DNA from: Sardina pilchardus
Lineage: Eukaryota; Chordata; Actinopteri; Clupeiformes; Clupeidae
Length of the DNA stretch: 64,000 bases
Assembly: GCF_963854185.1 (NCBI RefSeq)
Contig: NC_084994.1
Span: forward strand, 7,392,141 to 7,456,140
Reading direction: 5' to 3'
Position numbers and translations under genes: made by a program. How positions within the stretch are numbered: the first letter of the stretch is position 1; every line of letters starts with the position of its first letter. Below are positions 10,897 through 22,640 of this stretch, in pieces. The notes under the pieces are model-generated. The model worked only from the letters and a program-made list of their open reading frames with translations, searched no databases and was not told where the DNA came from.

Positions 10897-12545
10897 TACA
10901 CACTCTTTCAGACCTTCTTCTCATATATCTGTATATTTAGAGAGAGAAAGAGAAAGAAAGAGAGAAAGATAGAGGGATACTGCCTGTGCTTGTCTCTCTC
11001 TTCCCCCTTTATATGCACATGGACACATATATTTTCACCAAATGTTCGCCTTTTAGGTTTACCCAAAATTGCCTTTGGGACAAATAAAGTATTAAATATG
11101 TGCGCTCTTTAATTTAACAAAGCACCCAAAACTAATTTTGCTTCACATCAAGACTGAAATGGGTTCTTAATTGAAATTGAAAATTAAACTAATATAATTA
11201 GCAAGCCACAACTAATCGTGTAGCTCATGATTCTGACACACTCTCTCTCTATCTCTCTCTCTCTCTCTCTCTCTAATTGACTAATACTCTTCAAAAAAAT
11301 AAATCTAACTAACTAAATCTATCGAATTGTTAATCTAATCTTATAACAAGAACAAAACATTATTTTTGCATTTTTTGAAATATGAAGAGACATGCTGTTA
11401 TTTCCCAACTATTAGCTGTGGCTTTTACATTCATTTTGCCAAATTCCTTCAGCTATGAGGTTAATACACGGGGGCATGTAATATGGCTTTGTTTCTTTTA
11501 ACTTCCACAAAACACTGTCCTGCATCTTATACACAATGTGGCTAATACACAGGACATTACTGTATCTATAGTGTTCTCTTTTCCTTTGACTTAATCTAAG
11601 CAGACTGTCTCAACAGAATTTACTCAACACAGTGGCAGACAAATTTGCTTGTTTTCAGGATGAAATGTCTAAAAAGAAGTCAAACTCTTCATAAATTAAG
11701 TAAAATGATTTCATGTGAAAGTGCTAGGTAAGTCTCTTTATTCTGAAAACAATACTAACCAGATGTTTTGATCTTGGTATAAGATTAATAACACTTGGTA
11801 ATACTTTATTAGATTGAAGTGTACCAAGAAGATTTGAAGATTTTGACGATTATTCCACAGTTGCTTCTATTCTAGTAAATATGATGGGCTACAGTACATA
11901 CTTTGGGCCACAAGATGGCGACATGGCACTGCACTTGCACATGGCCTTTTTTTGATGTAAAAGCAAGCAGCGAAATGGCGATATCTGGTGGCAGTGCATC
12001 GCTATTGCACGAATAAATATTTCATATAACAGGAAATTACAGCAGAAAATGTTCTTACAATTTATCCGTGTCATCCACGTGACATATTGTGTTTTTCTTT
12101 TGAGACTTTGTTTGAAACGTTGTTCCTTTATACACTGTGATGTAATATGAAATGTACATTTTTAAATGTAATTAGTCTGACATGTAAGGAACAAGAGCCT
12201 TAGAGTTGACCTTTTATCCGTGACTAATGGCCAATGGGGAATGCAATGAACTCGCCATCATGCAGATGCCAAATTCTGTTATTCTTGCTGTATATAATGT
12301 TGTGCCAAAATGTTGTTTATTATCAAAGTGAAATGATTGATCACAAGTCAGTCAATATTTTGTCATGATTTAGGTGTACGTTGCAAAGAAATGACGGCTT
12401 AAATGAGTGCAAAAGTGTTCATGTCCTTCCTTAAACACATCAGCCCCCCCCCCCCCACACACACACACACACACACTCTCTCTCTCTTCATTGCACCATG
12501 CACACTATTTCTCCTCCAAACTCTCACAAACTCACTGATACTTAC
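10780..12545. other. intron with microsatellites and a LINE tail
   Basis: Contains a (CA)n at about 10856-10893, a (GA)n-rich patch at 10938-10975, a CT run at 11240-11275 and a LINE-type tail near 11060-11100 (TTTGGGACAAATAAAG). The rest is AT-rich and has no recognised exon. Confidence 0.5.
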
Positions 12546-12719
12546 TGTAGTTTTTCCAGTTTGCAATTTTGATGACGAAGACCTTCACATAGAAATTTCA
12601 CTCCTGAGTCCAGCAGCTCATTGTTAGTCAAGTCCAACAGTCTGAGACTTGAGGAGTGTGAGATCAGAGCAGAGGCCAGATAGGAACAGCTCATCTCTTT
12701 AAGATTGCATCTCCAGAGC
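12546..12719 (-). CDS. NLR-A LRR exon 2
   Basis: 174 bases between CTGTTTCAG and ACA|GTAAG on the minus strand. Reads LWRCNLKEMSCSYLASAL, then LRLLDLTNNELLDSGVKFL, ending CKLEKLQ. No stop; same phase and length as exons 1 and 3. The usual LCSAL core is LCEGL here, a mild divergence within the repeat. Confidence 0.88.
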
Positions 12720-13112
12720 CTGAAACAGAACCATGGATCTGAATATCAATCACCTATCTGATTAGACTCACAAACACAAACACACATATAAGTAAGCAGG
12801 CAAGTCATACTGCTCCATCTGCCTTTTTTTTATATATAATTTCATGATTTAATGTAATGTTTTGTTTTATTTTTTTGCACGTACTTTTGCAATGTTTTGT
12901 TTTAGTTTTTGCATGTGAGATTAAAGAATTACTCGCTTTGCATTTCCATTATTTTCAGCATGTTCTGCATCATAAGTTGCTCCGGGGACTATTTAATGTA
13001 ATCCAAGTCAATACAGTCGACAAGTCACTTAGGGCAACAGTGTCTGCTAAATAGATACATGATGAGGTGATGCAATAGCAGGATGCCACTAAAGCTTCTT
13101 TGTTAGATTAAA

Positions 13113-13113
<1 letters not shown>

Positions 13114-13163
<50 letters not shown>
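13114..13163. repeat. (GT)n microsatellite
   Basis: Pure GT run in the intron between LRR exons 1 and 2, followed by a stretch with repeated CCAGCTA/ACCAGC motifs (13175-13285). Confidence 0.95.
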
Positions 13164-13164
<1 letters not shown>

Positions 13165-13519
13165 CAAGCTGAGGCTGGTGGTCTAACCAGCTACACCAGC
13201 AATAGCTGGAAGAAATCCAGCAAAGACCAGCTAAAACCAGCTACCAGCATACTATAAGCTGGTTTCCTGCTGTTTTTCAGTTGGGATGTGTGTCCGACAT
13301 CCATCACTGCTTCACAAAATTCAGGGTAAGGCCATGTGAACAGGTCCCATTGACTTCCATTATTTTGTCAATAGGACATTCATTCCAAATGAATAGAGAC
13401 TCTTCAAAGTTGAATTCTAAAAAATGCCCAAGTTGTAAAAGCAGACAACTTTTACTTTGATAACCCTACAGAACATGTTACTGTATAAAAGCTCACTCTA
13501 TTCAACATTTCCAGGTCTA

Positions 13520-13945
13520 CGGAAGCCCTGAACCGCAAGTGAAGACATTTTTTTTTGAGATGCTATCTTGTTATTTCGAGATCATATCTCGTTATTTCAA
13601 GATAATATCTCATAATTTCGGGATAATACACATATGTAAAAAATACAAACATATGTTTTTTTTTTCTTCAGATATCATCTCGTTATTTCGAGATACTAAG
13701 TCGTTATTTCGAGATATTATCTCGTTATTTCGAGATGTTACTTTTATCATGAAATAACGAGATATTATCTCGAAATAACTAGATAATATCTGATTTTTTT
13801 CTGAAGATTTTTTTTTTTTTTTTTTTTACATATGTGTTTTATCTCAAAATTATGAGATATTATCTTGAAGTAACGAGATATGATCTCGAAATAAAGAGAT
13901 GGCATCTCAAAAAAAAAATTCTTCACTTGCGGTTCAGGGCTTCCG
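13520..13945. mobile_element. MITE with a long palindromic structure (TA-flanked)
   Basis: Long inverted repeats begin CGGAAGCCCTGAACCGCAAG at 13520 and end with the complement at 13945, flanked by TA on both sides (13518-13519, 13946-13947). The interior consists of many copies of a small palindrome built on CTCGTTATTTCGAGAT. No coding capacity. The TA flanks suggest Tc1/mariner-type integration. Confidence 0.8.
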
Positions 13946-14216
13946 TACAGGTCAACCTTTTGCCAATTAGACGAAAATTGTGCATTTTTCGAAATTTCGG
14001 CAAAGTTCATGTGTTAGGTGGCACCCCTAAATATCAATGAAATTCCTTAAAACTTTGCAAAAGTCATTTTTTTCTTCATTGGAACAAATCATGTCTCTGA
14101 CTATATCAACACACTTGTGGGTGCACGCGGTTCATTTGCTATTTACTCAGTGTGTATACCTGGTGGAACACACACACACACACACACACAATATCCCTAC
14201 ATAAAGCGATACTTAC

Positions 14217-14390
14217 TGTAGGTCCTCCAGTTTGCAGTTTTGATGACGAAGTGCAGAACATAAAAGTTCCACTCCTGAGTCCAGCAGCTCATTGACCCCC
14301 AGCTCCAGCAGTCTGAGACTTGAGGAGTGTGCGGTCAGGGCAGAGGCCAGATAGGAGCAGCTCTTCTGTGTCAGATTACAGTCAATCAGC
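14217..14390 (-). CDS. NLR-A LRR exon 1
   Basis: 174 bases between an acceptor (CTGTCTCAG) and ACA|GTAAG. Reads LIDCNLTQKSCSYLASAL, LRLLELGVNELLDSGVELL, ending CKLEDLQ. This first LRR unit follows the NACHT exon. The intron between them holds a (CA)n on the plus strand (about 14420-14450) and a CATA repeat near 14585. The antisense ORF of 135 residues overlapping it is rejected. Confidence 0.9.
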
Positions 14391-14420
14391 CTGAGACAGA
14401 AGAAGAGATCTTAGTCACAA

Positions 14421-14452
<32 letters not shown>

Positions 14453-14726
14453 TGTTCCTGCCACCCCCTTCTCAAAGACACTGAAGGCACAGAAACACTA
14501 ATACATCTTCCCTTCCACATGGACACCCTCTCTTCCCTTTCTCTAACACAAATACACTCACATTCTACACTTACATACAGTACATACATACATACATACA
14601 TACATACTGTACGCACACACACTCTACTATCTGCTGTCTATTACTGTACCAAAACAGCCCACACAAATTGTCCTTCACACACACATACACACCATATCAC
14701 ACACTCACACACACACAGTTACTTAC

Positions 14727-16514
14727 TCCACTGATGTGAATGTTGTGACACCAGGCAGCAGCTTCAGAAGAACTTCATCAGGACTGAGGAGTTCAGTCTG
14801 GTCTTTCTCTGGTGTCTTTATGTATTTCTGCAGGTCAAACTCAACCAGCTGCTGGTCTGACATCTTGAACTTAAATCTCTTAGTCTCCCACCTTCCTGGT
14901 AAGAGCATGTCTACACACAGAGTTCCCAAGCTGATGTCAATGTCCTCCACTACGGCATGGTGATTCAGTTCAATCAGACAGTAGAACAGGTTGATCCTTC
15001 TGTCTGAGCTACGCTGATCTCTGATCTTCTGTTTGACATACTGGACTGTTTGCTCTGGGCTATCTGATTGGCTACTACTCTGTGGCAGAAGGAACTTTAG
15101 GAGAGTCTGATTGGACTCCAGTAAGAAGCCCAGAAGGAAGCGGAGGAAAAGGTCCAGGTGTCCATTCTTACTCTGTAAGGCCAGGTCCACTGCAGTCTTG
15201 TGTAGGTCATGAAGTGTTGCAGCTCTGAACAGAGCAGAGAGCTGAGAGGTTTGCTGTTGGTCAGGCATGCTTCTCTCTCTGTTCTTGAAGCAGACAAACA
15301 CATATAAAGCTGCAAGAAACTCCTGGATGGTCAGGTGTACAAAGCTGAAGAGTTCCTTATGGTATAGCCTTGGCTCCTCTCTGAAGATCTGAGTACACAC
15401 TCCTGAGTAAACTGATGCTTCTGTGATATCAATCCCACACTCTCTCAGGTCTTCCTCATAGAAGATCAAATTGCCTTTCTCCAGCTGCTGGAAAGCCAGT
15501 TTCCCCAATTTGAAAATCACCTCTTCGTCTGTCTCTTGTCTCTCTGTGTACTTGTCCCTTTTTTTGCTTGTCTGAACGACCAGGAAGCGTGTGTACATTT
15601 GAGTCAGAGTCCTTGGAATTTCTACATTCACTGCTTCCTCTGATATTTTCTCTACCACAGTGTCTAAAATCCAACAGAAGACTGGAATGTGGCACATGAT
15701 GTAGAGGCTCCTGGATGACTTCAAGTGTGTGACGGTTCTGCTGACCAGGTTCTCATCTCTGATTCTCTTCCTGAAGTACTCCTCCTTCTGTGGGTTGTTG
15801 AATCCCCTTATTTCTGTCACCAGGTCCACACACATATGAGGAATCTGATTGGTTGCTGCTGGTCGAGTGGTGATCCAGAGGAGAGCAGAAGGAAGCAGAT
15901 TCCCCTTGATGAGATTTGTTATCAGCCTGTCTACTGAGGTTTTCTCTGTCACATTACAACACCTTGATTTGGAGTGAAAATCTAGAGGAATCCGACACTC
16001 ATCTAGACCATCTAAGATGAACATGACTCTGTGCTCTGAACTGGTGAAGACTCTGGAATCTTTGATTTCTGGAAAAAAGTGCTGAATAAGACCCACCAGA
16101 CTGAGTTTCTTCTCCTTCATCAGGTTCAGCTCCCTGAACGAAAGAGGAAACATAAAATCTATATCTTGATTGGCTGTTCCCTCAGCCCAGTCCAGAATGA
16201 ACTTCTGCACAGACACTGTTTTTCCAATACCAGCCATTCCCTTTGTCACCACTATTCTGATGGGGTTCACTTGTCCAGATAAGGGTTTAAAGATGTCACT
16301 GCATCTGATTGGTCTGCCTTGTGCTGCTTCTCTCCAGGATGCCCTCTCTATCTGTCTGACCTCATGTTCATCATTGACCCTTCCTCTTCCCCCCTCTGTG
16401 ATGTAGAGGTCTGTGTAGATCTCATGGAGGAGTCTGGTGTATCCTTGCTGTGAGATTCCTTCAATCAGACATTGAAACTTCTTCTGCAGGTGAGACTTGT
16501 GGATCTGCTGATAT
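14727..16514 (-). CDS. NLR-A FISNA-NACHT exon
   Basis: A single 1,788-base open exon (acceptor CACACAG|ATATC, donor GGA|GTAAGT). Exon residues 1-60 form the FISNA region (YQQIHKSHLQ, DLYITEGGRG, EVRQIERASW). Walker A GMAGIGKT is at 92-99 and Walker B FILDGLDE at 165-172. LLPSALLWITTRP is the sensor-1 stretch, followed by winged-helix and NOD2-like helical regions (LGKLAFQQLEKGNLIF; FSFVHLTIQEFLAALYVF). In this family the domain binds ATP/dATP and drives cytosolic oligomerisation. All key residues are present. It is about 75-80% like the NLR-D exon by eye. Its upstream intron leads to the peptide-repeat exons at 17.2-18.0 kb. Family is certain; orthology is not. Confidence 0.95.
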
Positions 16515-17074
16515 CTGTGTGTGGAAACAAAAACACAATCAAAGACTAAAATAACGGATTGACATAGGCACACATTTGCTGACATGAGCATATGTTTACT
16601 AATTTGAAGGCACCTCTATGACTTAAGTTGCATAGGCTATAATCCATTGTCATTCACTGAAGGTTACTCGTTGCATGAATAATGTATGTGTACTTATTAG
16701 AAAACAGCGCATAGCCCTCGTCACATGACATGAGTATAAACTAATCAGGGAAGAGAACATGGGCTTGTACGTCATCTCTTTCCAGAAGGTTCTGCAACAT
16801 ACCGTCCACATTTGTCCAACGCGACTGCGGTGCAAAACGAGTTTGGGGTCTCAGGAGGATCCAATATGACATTCTAATGTGGATGCGAGCGCGAATCGTG
16901 ACAGAAGTGTGTCGGATACAAAAAATCTGCACTAGTGTGGACGTGGTCTAAGGCTGCACATCTTTCTAATGAGTGATAACGTCAGCAAAACCTTCTTTCA
17001 GATACACACACACACACCTTTCCTTGCCAGTTCATCTGATACTCTGCATTCATGCTTGCAATGCATCAGATGCA

Positions 17075-17107
<33 letters not shown>

Positions 17108-17158
17108 TGAACAGATGTGTTTTAAACTGTAAAAAAACAAAATATGTCTACAACTCAC
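16515..17158. other. NLR-A intron
   Basis: No exon recognised. Contains a short poly-C/CA stretch at 17077-17104. The ORFs of 61-64 residues lack family features. Confidence 0.5.
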
Positions 17159-17272
17159 ATTAGACCAGATTGCTGTGCTCTACTGCTGAACTTCTGACAC
17201 TCCTTCATGGACTTGTCACTCTTCATGGACACACTGCTGGGTCCTGGAGACTCTGGTCTGTGTGTCTGTGGT
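17159..17272 (-). CDS. NLR-A N-terminal peptide-repeat exon 3
   Basis: 114 bases with acceptor CCAG|ACC and donor AT|GTGAGT. Reads PQTHRPESPGPS, VSMKSDKSMK, ending QQSGL. The SMKSDxSM core is the short unstructured repeat found upstream of FISNA in fish NLRs. Phase is one leading and two trailing bases. It is the most diverged of the three copies (CQKFSSRAQ instead of PLKFSS). Confidence 0.82.
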
Positions 17273-17367
17273 CTGGTCATAAATAAAATAATAGATTAAG
17301 GCTACAGGTCTTTCTTTTTGATCATATCAGCAATTCTGAGAATCTTCTTGTTCTCCCTATCTTTATC

Positions 17368-17414
<47 letters not shown>

Positions 17415-17479
17415 TTACTTGTGTACAGATGTGTGTTTTTTAAACCATACACATGTAGAATGTAACATCTGAAACTCAC

Positions 17480-17593
17480 TGTGGACCAGACTGAGGTGCT
17501 CCACTGCTGAACTTGAGAGGCACCCCCATGGACTTGTCACTCTTCATGGACACACAGCTGGGCGCTGGAGACACTGGCCTGTGTGTCTGTGGT
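17480..17593 (-). CDS. NLR-A N-terminal peptide-repeat exon 2
   Basis: 114 bases, 38 residues, with PQTHRPVSPAPSCVSMKSDK and PLKFSSGAPQSGPQ. Acceptor AACCAG|ACC, donor CA|GTGAGT. Almost identical to the copy at 17896-18009, introns included (both donors are followed by similar sequence with a CATACACATGTAGAA block), so the duplication is recent. Confidence 0.88.
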
Positions 17594-17643
17594 CTGGTTA
17601 TAGGGGGAGAGAGACAAATAGTAAAGTTACACACACACACACA

Positions 17644-17682
17644 CAGCTGGGCGCTGGAGACACTGGTCTGTGTGTCTGTGGT
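17644..17682 (-). pseudogene. half peptide-repeat exon ending in a CA array
   Basis: An acceptor (AATAACCAG) and the first about 39 exon bases (through CCAGCGCCCAGCTG) match exons 1 and 2. The sequence then runs into a (TG)n on the coding strand at 17627-17643 instead of the exon's second half and donor. It cannot act as a normal exon. Confidence 0.78.
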
Positions 17683-17895
17683 CTGGTTATTTGGGGAATA
17701 AAACAATAGATTTAGGCTACACGTCTTTCCCATGGTTGACAATGTCAGCAATTTTGAGAACCTTCTTGTTCTCCCCATCTTTATCTTTCACACACGCACG
17801 CACGCACGCATGCGCGCACACACACAAACTTTACTCGTGTATAGATGTGTGTTTTGTAAACCATACACATGTAGAAAATAACATCTAAAACTCAC

Positions 17896-18009
17896 TGTGG
17901 ACCAGACTGAGGTTCTTCACTGCTGAACTTGAGAGGCACCCCCATGGACTTGTCACTCTTCATAGACACACAGCTGGGCGCTGGAGACACTGGTCTGTGT
18001 GTCTGTGGT
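17896..18009 (-). CDS. NLR-A N-terminal peptide-repeat exon 1
   Basis: 114 bases, reading PQTHRPVSPAPSCVSMKSDK then PLKFSSEEPQSGPQ. Acceptor ATCAG|ACC, donor CA|GTGAGT. It follows the start exon at 18188 in phase. Only a few residues differ from exon 2 (SEE for SGA). Confidence 0.88.
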
Positions 18010-18124
18010 CTGATTGTTTGGGGAATAAAACAATATGTTAAGGCTACATGTCTCTCCCACATGTACAGCTCAATATGCAGCACCACAGTGACCTGCACTT
18101 ATTTTTGGTTTTAAAATGTCATTC

Positions 18125-18127
<3 letters not shown>

Positions 18128-18168
<41 letters not shown>
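18128..18168. repeat. (GT)n microsatellite
   Basis: Pure GT run on the plus strand in the first coding intron of NLR-A. Confidence 0.95.
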
Positions 18169-18187
18169 CCTACTTTGGTAAACTCAC

Positions 18188-18216
18188 CCTGCATCTTGCT
18201 CTCCATTCATGAACAT
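18188..18216 (-). CDS. NLR-A start exon (short)
   Basis: ATG at 18216 reads MFMNGEQDA plus GG, then GTGAGTT (donor at 18187). It ends on two bases, exactly the phase needed to join the peptide-repeat exons. A second ATG two codons on could also serve. With this start the NLR-A exons sum to 2,865 coding bases (955 codons). The exon is too short to confirm by composition; donor, phase and place support it. Confidence 0.6.
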
Positions 18217-18249
18217 GTAACTGGACACAGCAAATGCACACACTGACTC

Positions 18250-18770
18250 AGATTGACACAATCTCTTAGCATAGTTTAGCATAGTTCATTGAGTAGCCTA
18301 TAACACCCACTATTAGCATAGCTTAGCATAACACATTGTGGAGGCCAGAACCAGTTAGCCTATAGCACCCACTATTAGCATAGCTTAGCATAGCTCATTG
18401 AGGTGAGCAGAATCAGCTAGCCTATAACACTTGCTCATTGAGGTGGGCAGAACCAACTGGCCTAAAAAGCCTCCATTATTAACATAGTTTAGCATAGCTC
18501 ATTGAAGAGGCCAGAACCAGCTAGCCTACAGCACCCACTATTAGCATAGCACAGCATAGCTCATTGAGGAGGGCAGAACCAGCTAGCCTATAGCACCCAC
18601 TGTTAGCATAGCTCAGTCTAGCTCATTGAAGAGGGCAGAACCAGCTAGCCTACAACACCCACTATTAGCATTGCACAGCATAACTCATTGAAGAGGGCAG
18701 AACCAGCTGGCCTGTAGCACCCACATAACTAGCTAACCTAGAGTACTCACTGTTAGCATAGCTCAGAGGA
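18250..18770. repeat. about 62-bp minisatellite (degenerate)
   Basis: About eight diverged units contain TTAGCATAGCTTAGCATAGC, then CTCATTGA, CAGAACCAGCTAGCCTA and CACCCACTA. It lies just upstream of the NLR-A start exon, so it may sit in its promoter or 5' UTR region. Confidence 0.85.
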
Positions 18771-18837
18771 TAATGGAACCGCATGAAGGATAGCCAAATA
18801 TTCTGTGATGCTTACTCCAGTCAGAGCAACTCTAGAA

Positions 18838-19084
<247 letters not shown>

Positions 19085-19088
19085 TCAC

Positions 19089-19200
19089 CGCTGAAGTCCG
19101 TTGCGTTGGCCCTGCGCCCCTCGGTGAAGAGCTTGAGCGTGGGGAAGCTGCCCACTCCGAACTCCTCTGCCAGCTCTTTCTCTTCCAGCCTCCTCACCCT
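19089..19200 (-). pseudogene. orphan protein disulfide isomerase exon (PDIA2-like)
   Basis: On the minus strand an exon with acceptor CTCCAG|AGG and donor AGCG|GTGAGG reads EEKELAEEFGVGSFPTLKLF, then TEGRRANATDFSG. This matches the thioredoxin-fold segment after the CGHC site in PDI family members; the wording is closest to PDIA2 by memory. The start reads VRRLEE where VDATEE is usual. No other PDI exon is visible within the window, and the donor runs directly into a GT array, so it is probably a stray exon. An expressed gene reaching far upstream cannot be excluded. Confidence 0.72.
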
Positions 19201-19729
19201 CTGGAGGGGAGTCCATCCTATTCAATCTATGCATAGACACGGCAGAGAGAGTGTGTGAAAGAGTGTGTCCATCGCGTGTGTCCAGAAAGAGTGTGTGAAA
19301 GAGAAAGAATGTGTCGATCGAGTGTGCCCATTGTGCAAGGGAGGACAACAAATATTTCAGATATACAACAGTGTCATGTGGCCATTGTTGGCTATGACAG
19401 ATTAATGATGCTACAATACCGTTATAGGCATGTGGCAAAGATTTGTAACAAAATTATTTTGAGTCAAGCATTGTAACACTATAGTTAAAGTGTAATGAAC
19501 TGTGATGGAAGCACATATATTTAACACCATAACTGAAATTGAATTAATTTGCCATTAACTTGTGATGTTGCTTGAAACCTATAGTGGAAAAACATGCCAA
19601 TGAATGGATGTTTCTGATAAACAACACAGTCTCTGGAGACCATCAGAAACATGTGATGTGATGCATAAAAACATGGAGAATTACATTCGGATTCCTGAAA
19701 GTGAGAGAGAGAGAGAGAGAGATATCGTA

Positions 19730-19760
<31 letters not shown>

Positions 19761-19829
19761 CAGCGAGTGAGTGAGTGAATGAGTGTGTGAGAGAGGGATG
19801 GCATCCTGACAGAGAGAGAGAGAGAGATC

Positions 19830-19878
<49 letters not shown>

Positions 19879-20050
19879 AGACAGCAAGTGAGTGAGTGAA
19901 TGCGTGTGTGTGAGAGGGATGGCATGCATGAAGATAATAACTGAAAGGAAACAACCCATGTTTTAAAACAGCAAGATCTACACCAAACATCAACTGCATG
20001 CCTGGTTTTCTACACATTAAATAAGTAGAAACTCAACAGCTCCCCCATTA
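19201..20050. other. spacer with GA/GT microsatellites
   Basis: A block made of (GA)n, (GT)n and a GTGAGTGAGTGAATG tail occurs twice (about 19700-19800 and 19810-19925), a small local duplication. No exon recognised. Confidence 0.6.
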
Positions 20051-20059
20051 CTGACTGAG

Positions 20060-20235
20060 ACTCCAAGCCGCCATCACTCAACCCTGAACTTAGCTAAACA
20101 GAGACTCACCCAACCCTGAACTTAGCTACACAGAGACACACTCAACCCTGAATTTAGCTACACAGAGACTGCACCCAAACCTGAATTTAGCTAATCAGAG
20201 ACTCCATCACCCAACCCTGAATTTAGCTACACAGG
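20060..20235. repeat. about 37-bp tandem repeat
   Basis: Five units built on CAACCCTGAATTTAGCTACA plus CAGAGACTC. Confidence 0.8.
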
Positions 20236-20254
20236 AGATTATCAACACAACTCT

Positions 20255-20462
20255 AAAGGCCAGTTCAAACACAAGATCCGCGACGAGACGAGCTGCAACA
20301 TTCTAAAAACCAGCAACGTTCTAAAACTCTGCAACTAAGATTTGACATGTTGAATGTTTAGCGACGGCTTGCAACTGCTTGCAACTTTTGATTCACACCG
20401 CCGCAACTGCTCTCCGCAACCGTCTCAGATCGTCGCGAATCTTTGGTTTGAACTGGCCTTAA
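20255..20462. mobile_element. MITE with TAAGGCCAGTTC termini
   Basis: Begins AAAGGCCAGTTCAAAC and ends GTTTGAACTGGCCTTA. The inverted similarity continues inward (ATCCGCGACGA versus TCGTCGCGAAT). About 208 bases, noncoding. The superfamily is not assigned. Confidence 0.75.
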
Positions 20463-20528
20463 GTGTGGCATGAGTCAACCTCAACAGCAACACTCAACAG
20501 TTCCCCCATGACTGTTTGAGACTCCATC

Positions 20529-21127
20529 ACCTACTGTAACCCTAAACTTACTCTACTCTACTCTAACTCTACAGGGATGTTACACCTACTGTAACCCTAA
20601 ACTTACTCTACTCTACTCTAACTCTGCAGGGATGTTACACCTACTGTAACCCTAAACTTACTCTACTCTAACTCTACAGGGATGTAACACCTACTGTAAC
20701 CCTAAACTTACTCTACTCTACTCTAACTCTGCAGGGATGTTACACCTACTGTAACCCTAAACTTACTCTACTCTACTCTAACTCTGCAGGGATGTTACAC
20801 CTACTGTAACCCTAAACTTACTCTACTCTACTCTAACTCTGCAGGGATGTAACACCTACTGTAACCCTAAACTTACTCTACTCTACTCTAACTCTGCAGG
20901 GATGTTACACCTACTGTAACCCTAAACTTACTCTACTCTACTCTAACTCTGCAGGGATGTTACACCTACTGTAACCCTAAACTTACTCTACTCTAACTCT
21001 GCAGGGATGTAACACCTACTGTAACCCTAAACTTACTCTACTCTACTCTAACTCTGCAGGGATGTTACACCTACTGTAACCCTAAACTTACTCTACTCTA
21101 CTCTAACTCTGCAGGGATGTTACACCG
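20529..21127. repeat. 55-bp minisatellite
   Basis: About ten units with CACCTACTGTAACCCTAAAC, a (CTCTA)n stretch of variable length (50- or 55-base units), and GCAGGGATGTTA. The units are nearly identical, so the expansion is young. Confidence 0.95.
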
Positions 21128-22185
21128 GGGCACTATAGCGTCGTTTGCAGCACTAGAACATACTGCCCATGTTGGCTGATAGAGGCAAACCTCTAGCAAA
21201 GTTCTGGCAACAATGAGAAGTTAGGCAGATGTGTTGACGTAGCAGTAATGGCAAACATCCAGTGAACTTCTGGTCAGGAACCTAATTTGCATATGACATT
21301 GCTGCACGGCATTGCTGCAAACCAGCCAAACCACCGTATTCCCCTTAAGGGGCCACTTCCTCATGACTTCCTTATGCCACATACAGTGAGATGATCAACA
21401 TGACCTTCCGTGTGGCATGAGGAGAAACACTCAGTAACAAAACACTACCACCAGAACACATAGTACAGTAGGCCTACATTAATTCACATGAATTGCAGAA
21501 TGTGTCATTCAAAACAATTAGACCAATCTTCTTATTTTACACAACGTGACCAGAACATTTCATATAGACCCGGTGTAGCCTCCCTGTTAATCTGGTTTAT
21601 ATGAATATAATATGTCTATGTTTTTTTTTTATATTTAAATGACCCATCTCTGCCTATGCTGTAACCACACCATCCATATGTGTTTTAAAGTATGCCATTT
21701 ATATTTCAAGTATGTTAATGAGGAACTTAATGCACTAGCCAAGCCTCCAGGAAACTCTTCAAAGCAGCTAAACCACTGTAGCATAACTTAAATGGTTTTC
21801 CGCTTCAGATGCCTCTTCCTCGTGACTACCCCTAACCGTAATGTAAGATTAAACCAACTGTCATAACTCACATGGGATTCCTCTTCCTCGTGACAGCCCC
21901 TAACCGTAATGTGAGATTAAACCAACTGTCATAACTCACATGGGATTCCACTTCCTCGTGACAAAACTTGATTAAACCAACTGTCACTGTCACATGAGCC
22001 TAGCTAGCTCAACAGAAACACTCAATAGCAATACACTCTAATGACAATGAGTCAAGATCCAACAGCAAGAAAATGGCATATTACATGTACCAACATTCAA
22101 GGAAAACTGGATGTTTCCTTCTCTAGAAATGAAGGCAGCTGCAAAGTATGTATGCAATGTATGTATGAAATACATTTAAGGTATT
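21128..22185. other. intergenic spacer
   Basis: No exon recognised. An ACTGTCATAACTCACATGGG block is repeated at about 21857 and 21926. The small ORFs have no family features. Confidence 0.4.
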
Positions 22186-22189
22186 GCCA

Positions 22190-22640
22190 TGGAAATGTCC
22201 ACTTCTCAAATCCAATTAACAATTAACACTTACCTATACGAATTAGCATATTGGAACAAAGTGTCTGAAATGTCCACTTCTCAAATCCAGTGAACAATTA
22301 ACACTTACTAATACTAATTAGCACTCTGGAACAAAGTGTCTGAAGGAGACAATGCAGACAGAAGATCTCTGAAGACTGTTGATCTGTATTCCCCGTGTTA
22401 CAGTGATAGTACAGCCCAAACAAAGTTCAGACCAACAGTCAGGGCAATAGGGAGAAGGTGATGTGTCATCCGCTGGGCCCCCCGATGAGATCCTGCCTAT
22501 GGATGGCTGCGGCCTGTCTTTTATACCCCTTGCCCCTCGAGAAGTGTCCCCTCTTGCGTCATCCAAAACCTCTTTTAGCCAATCAGTACTGAGAAGGGAC
22601 AATTATATTGATGGAAACCATCTTCCAACCATACATAAAA
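22190..22640 (-). mobile_element. possible LTR or promoter-like repeat with a TATA box
   Basis: On the minus strand GGTATAAAAG (about 22521-22530) is followed by GC-rich sequence and about 200 bases with LTR-like composition. Next to it a unit of about 75 bases ending GGAACAAAGTGTCTGAA is tandemly duplicated (22190-22345). Ends and target duplications could not be fixed, so the call is tentative. Confidence 0.3.

Noticed and set aside
13539..14040. ORFs of 68-81 residues on both strands
   Set aside because: They read through the palindromic MITE at 13520-13945.
20529..21127. Interstitial telomere signal (TAACCCTAA in every unit)
   Set aside because: Only one TAACCC per 55-base unit, not tandem hexamers; part of a minisatellite.
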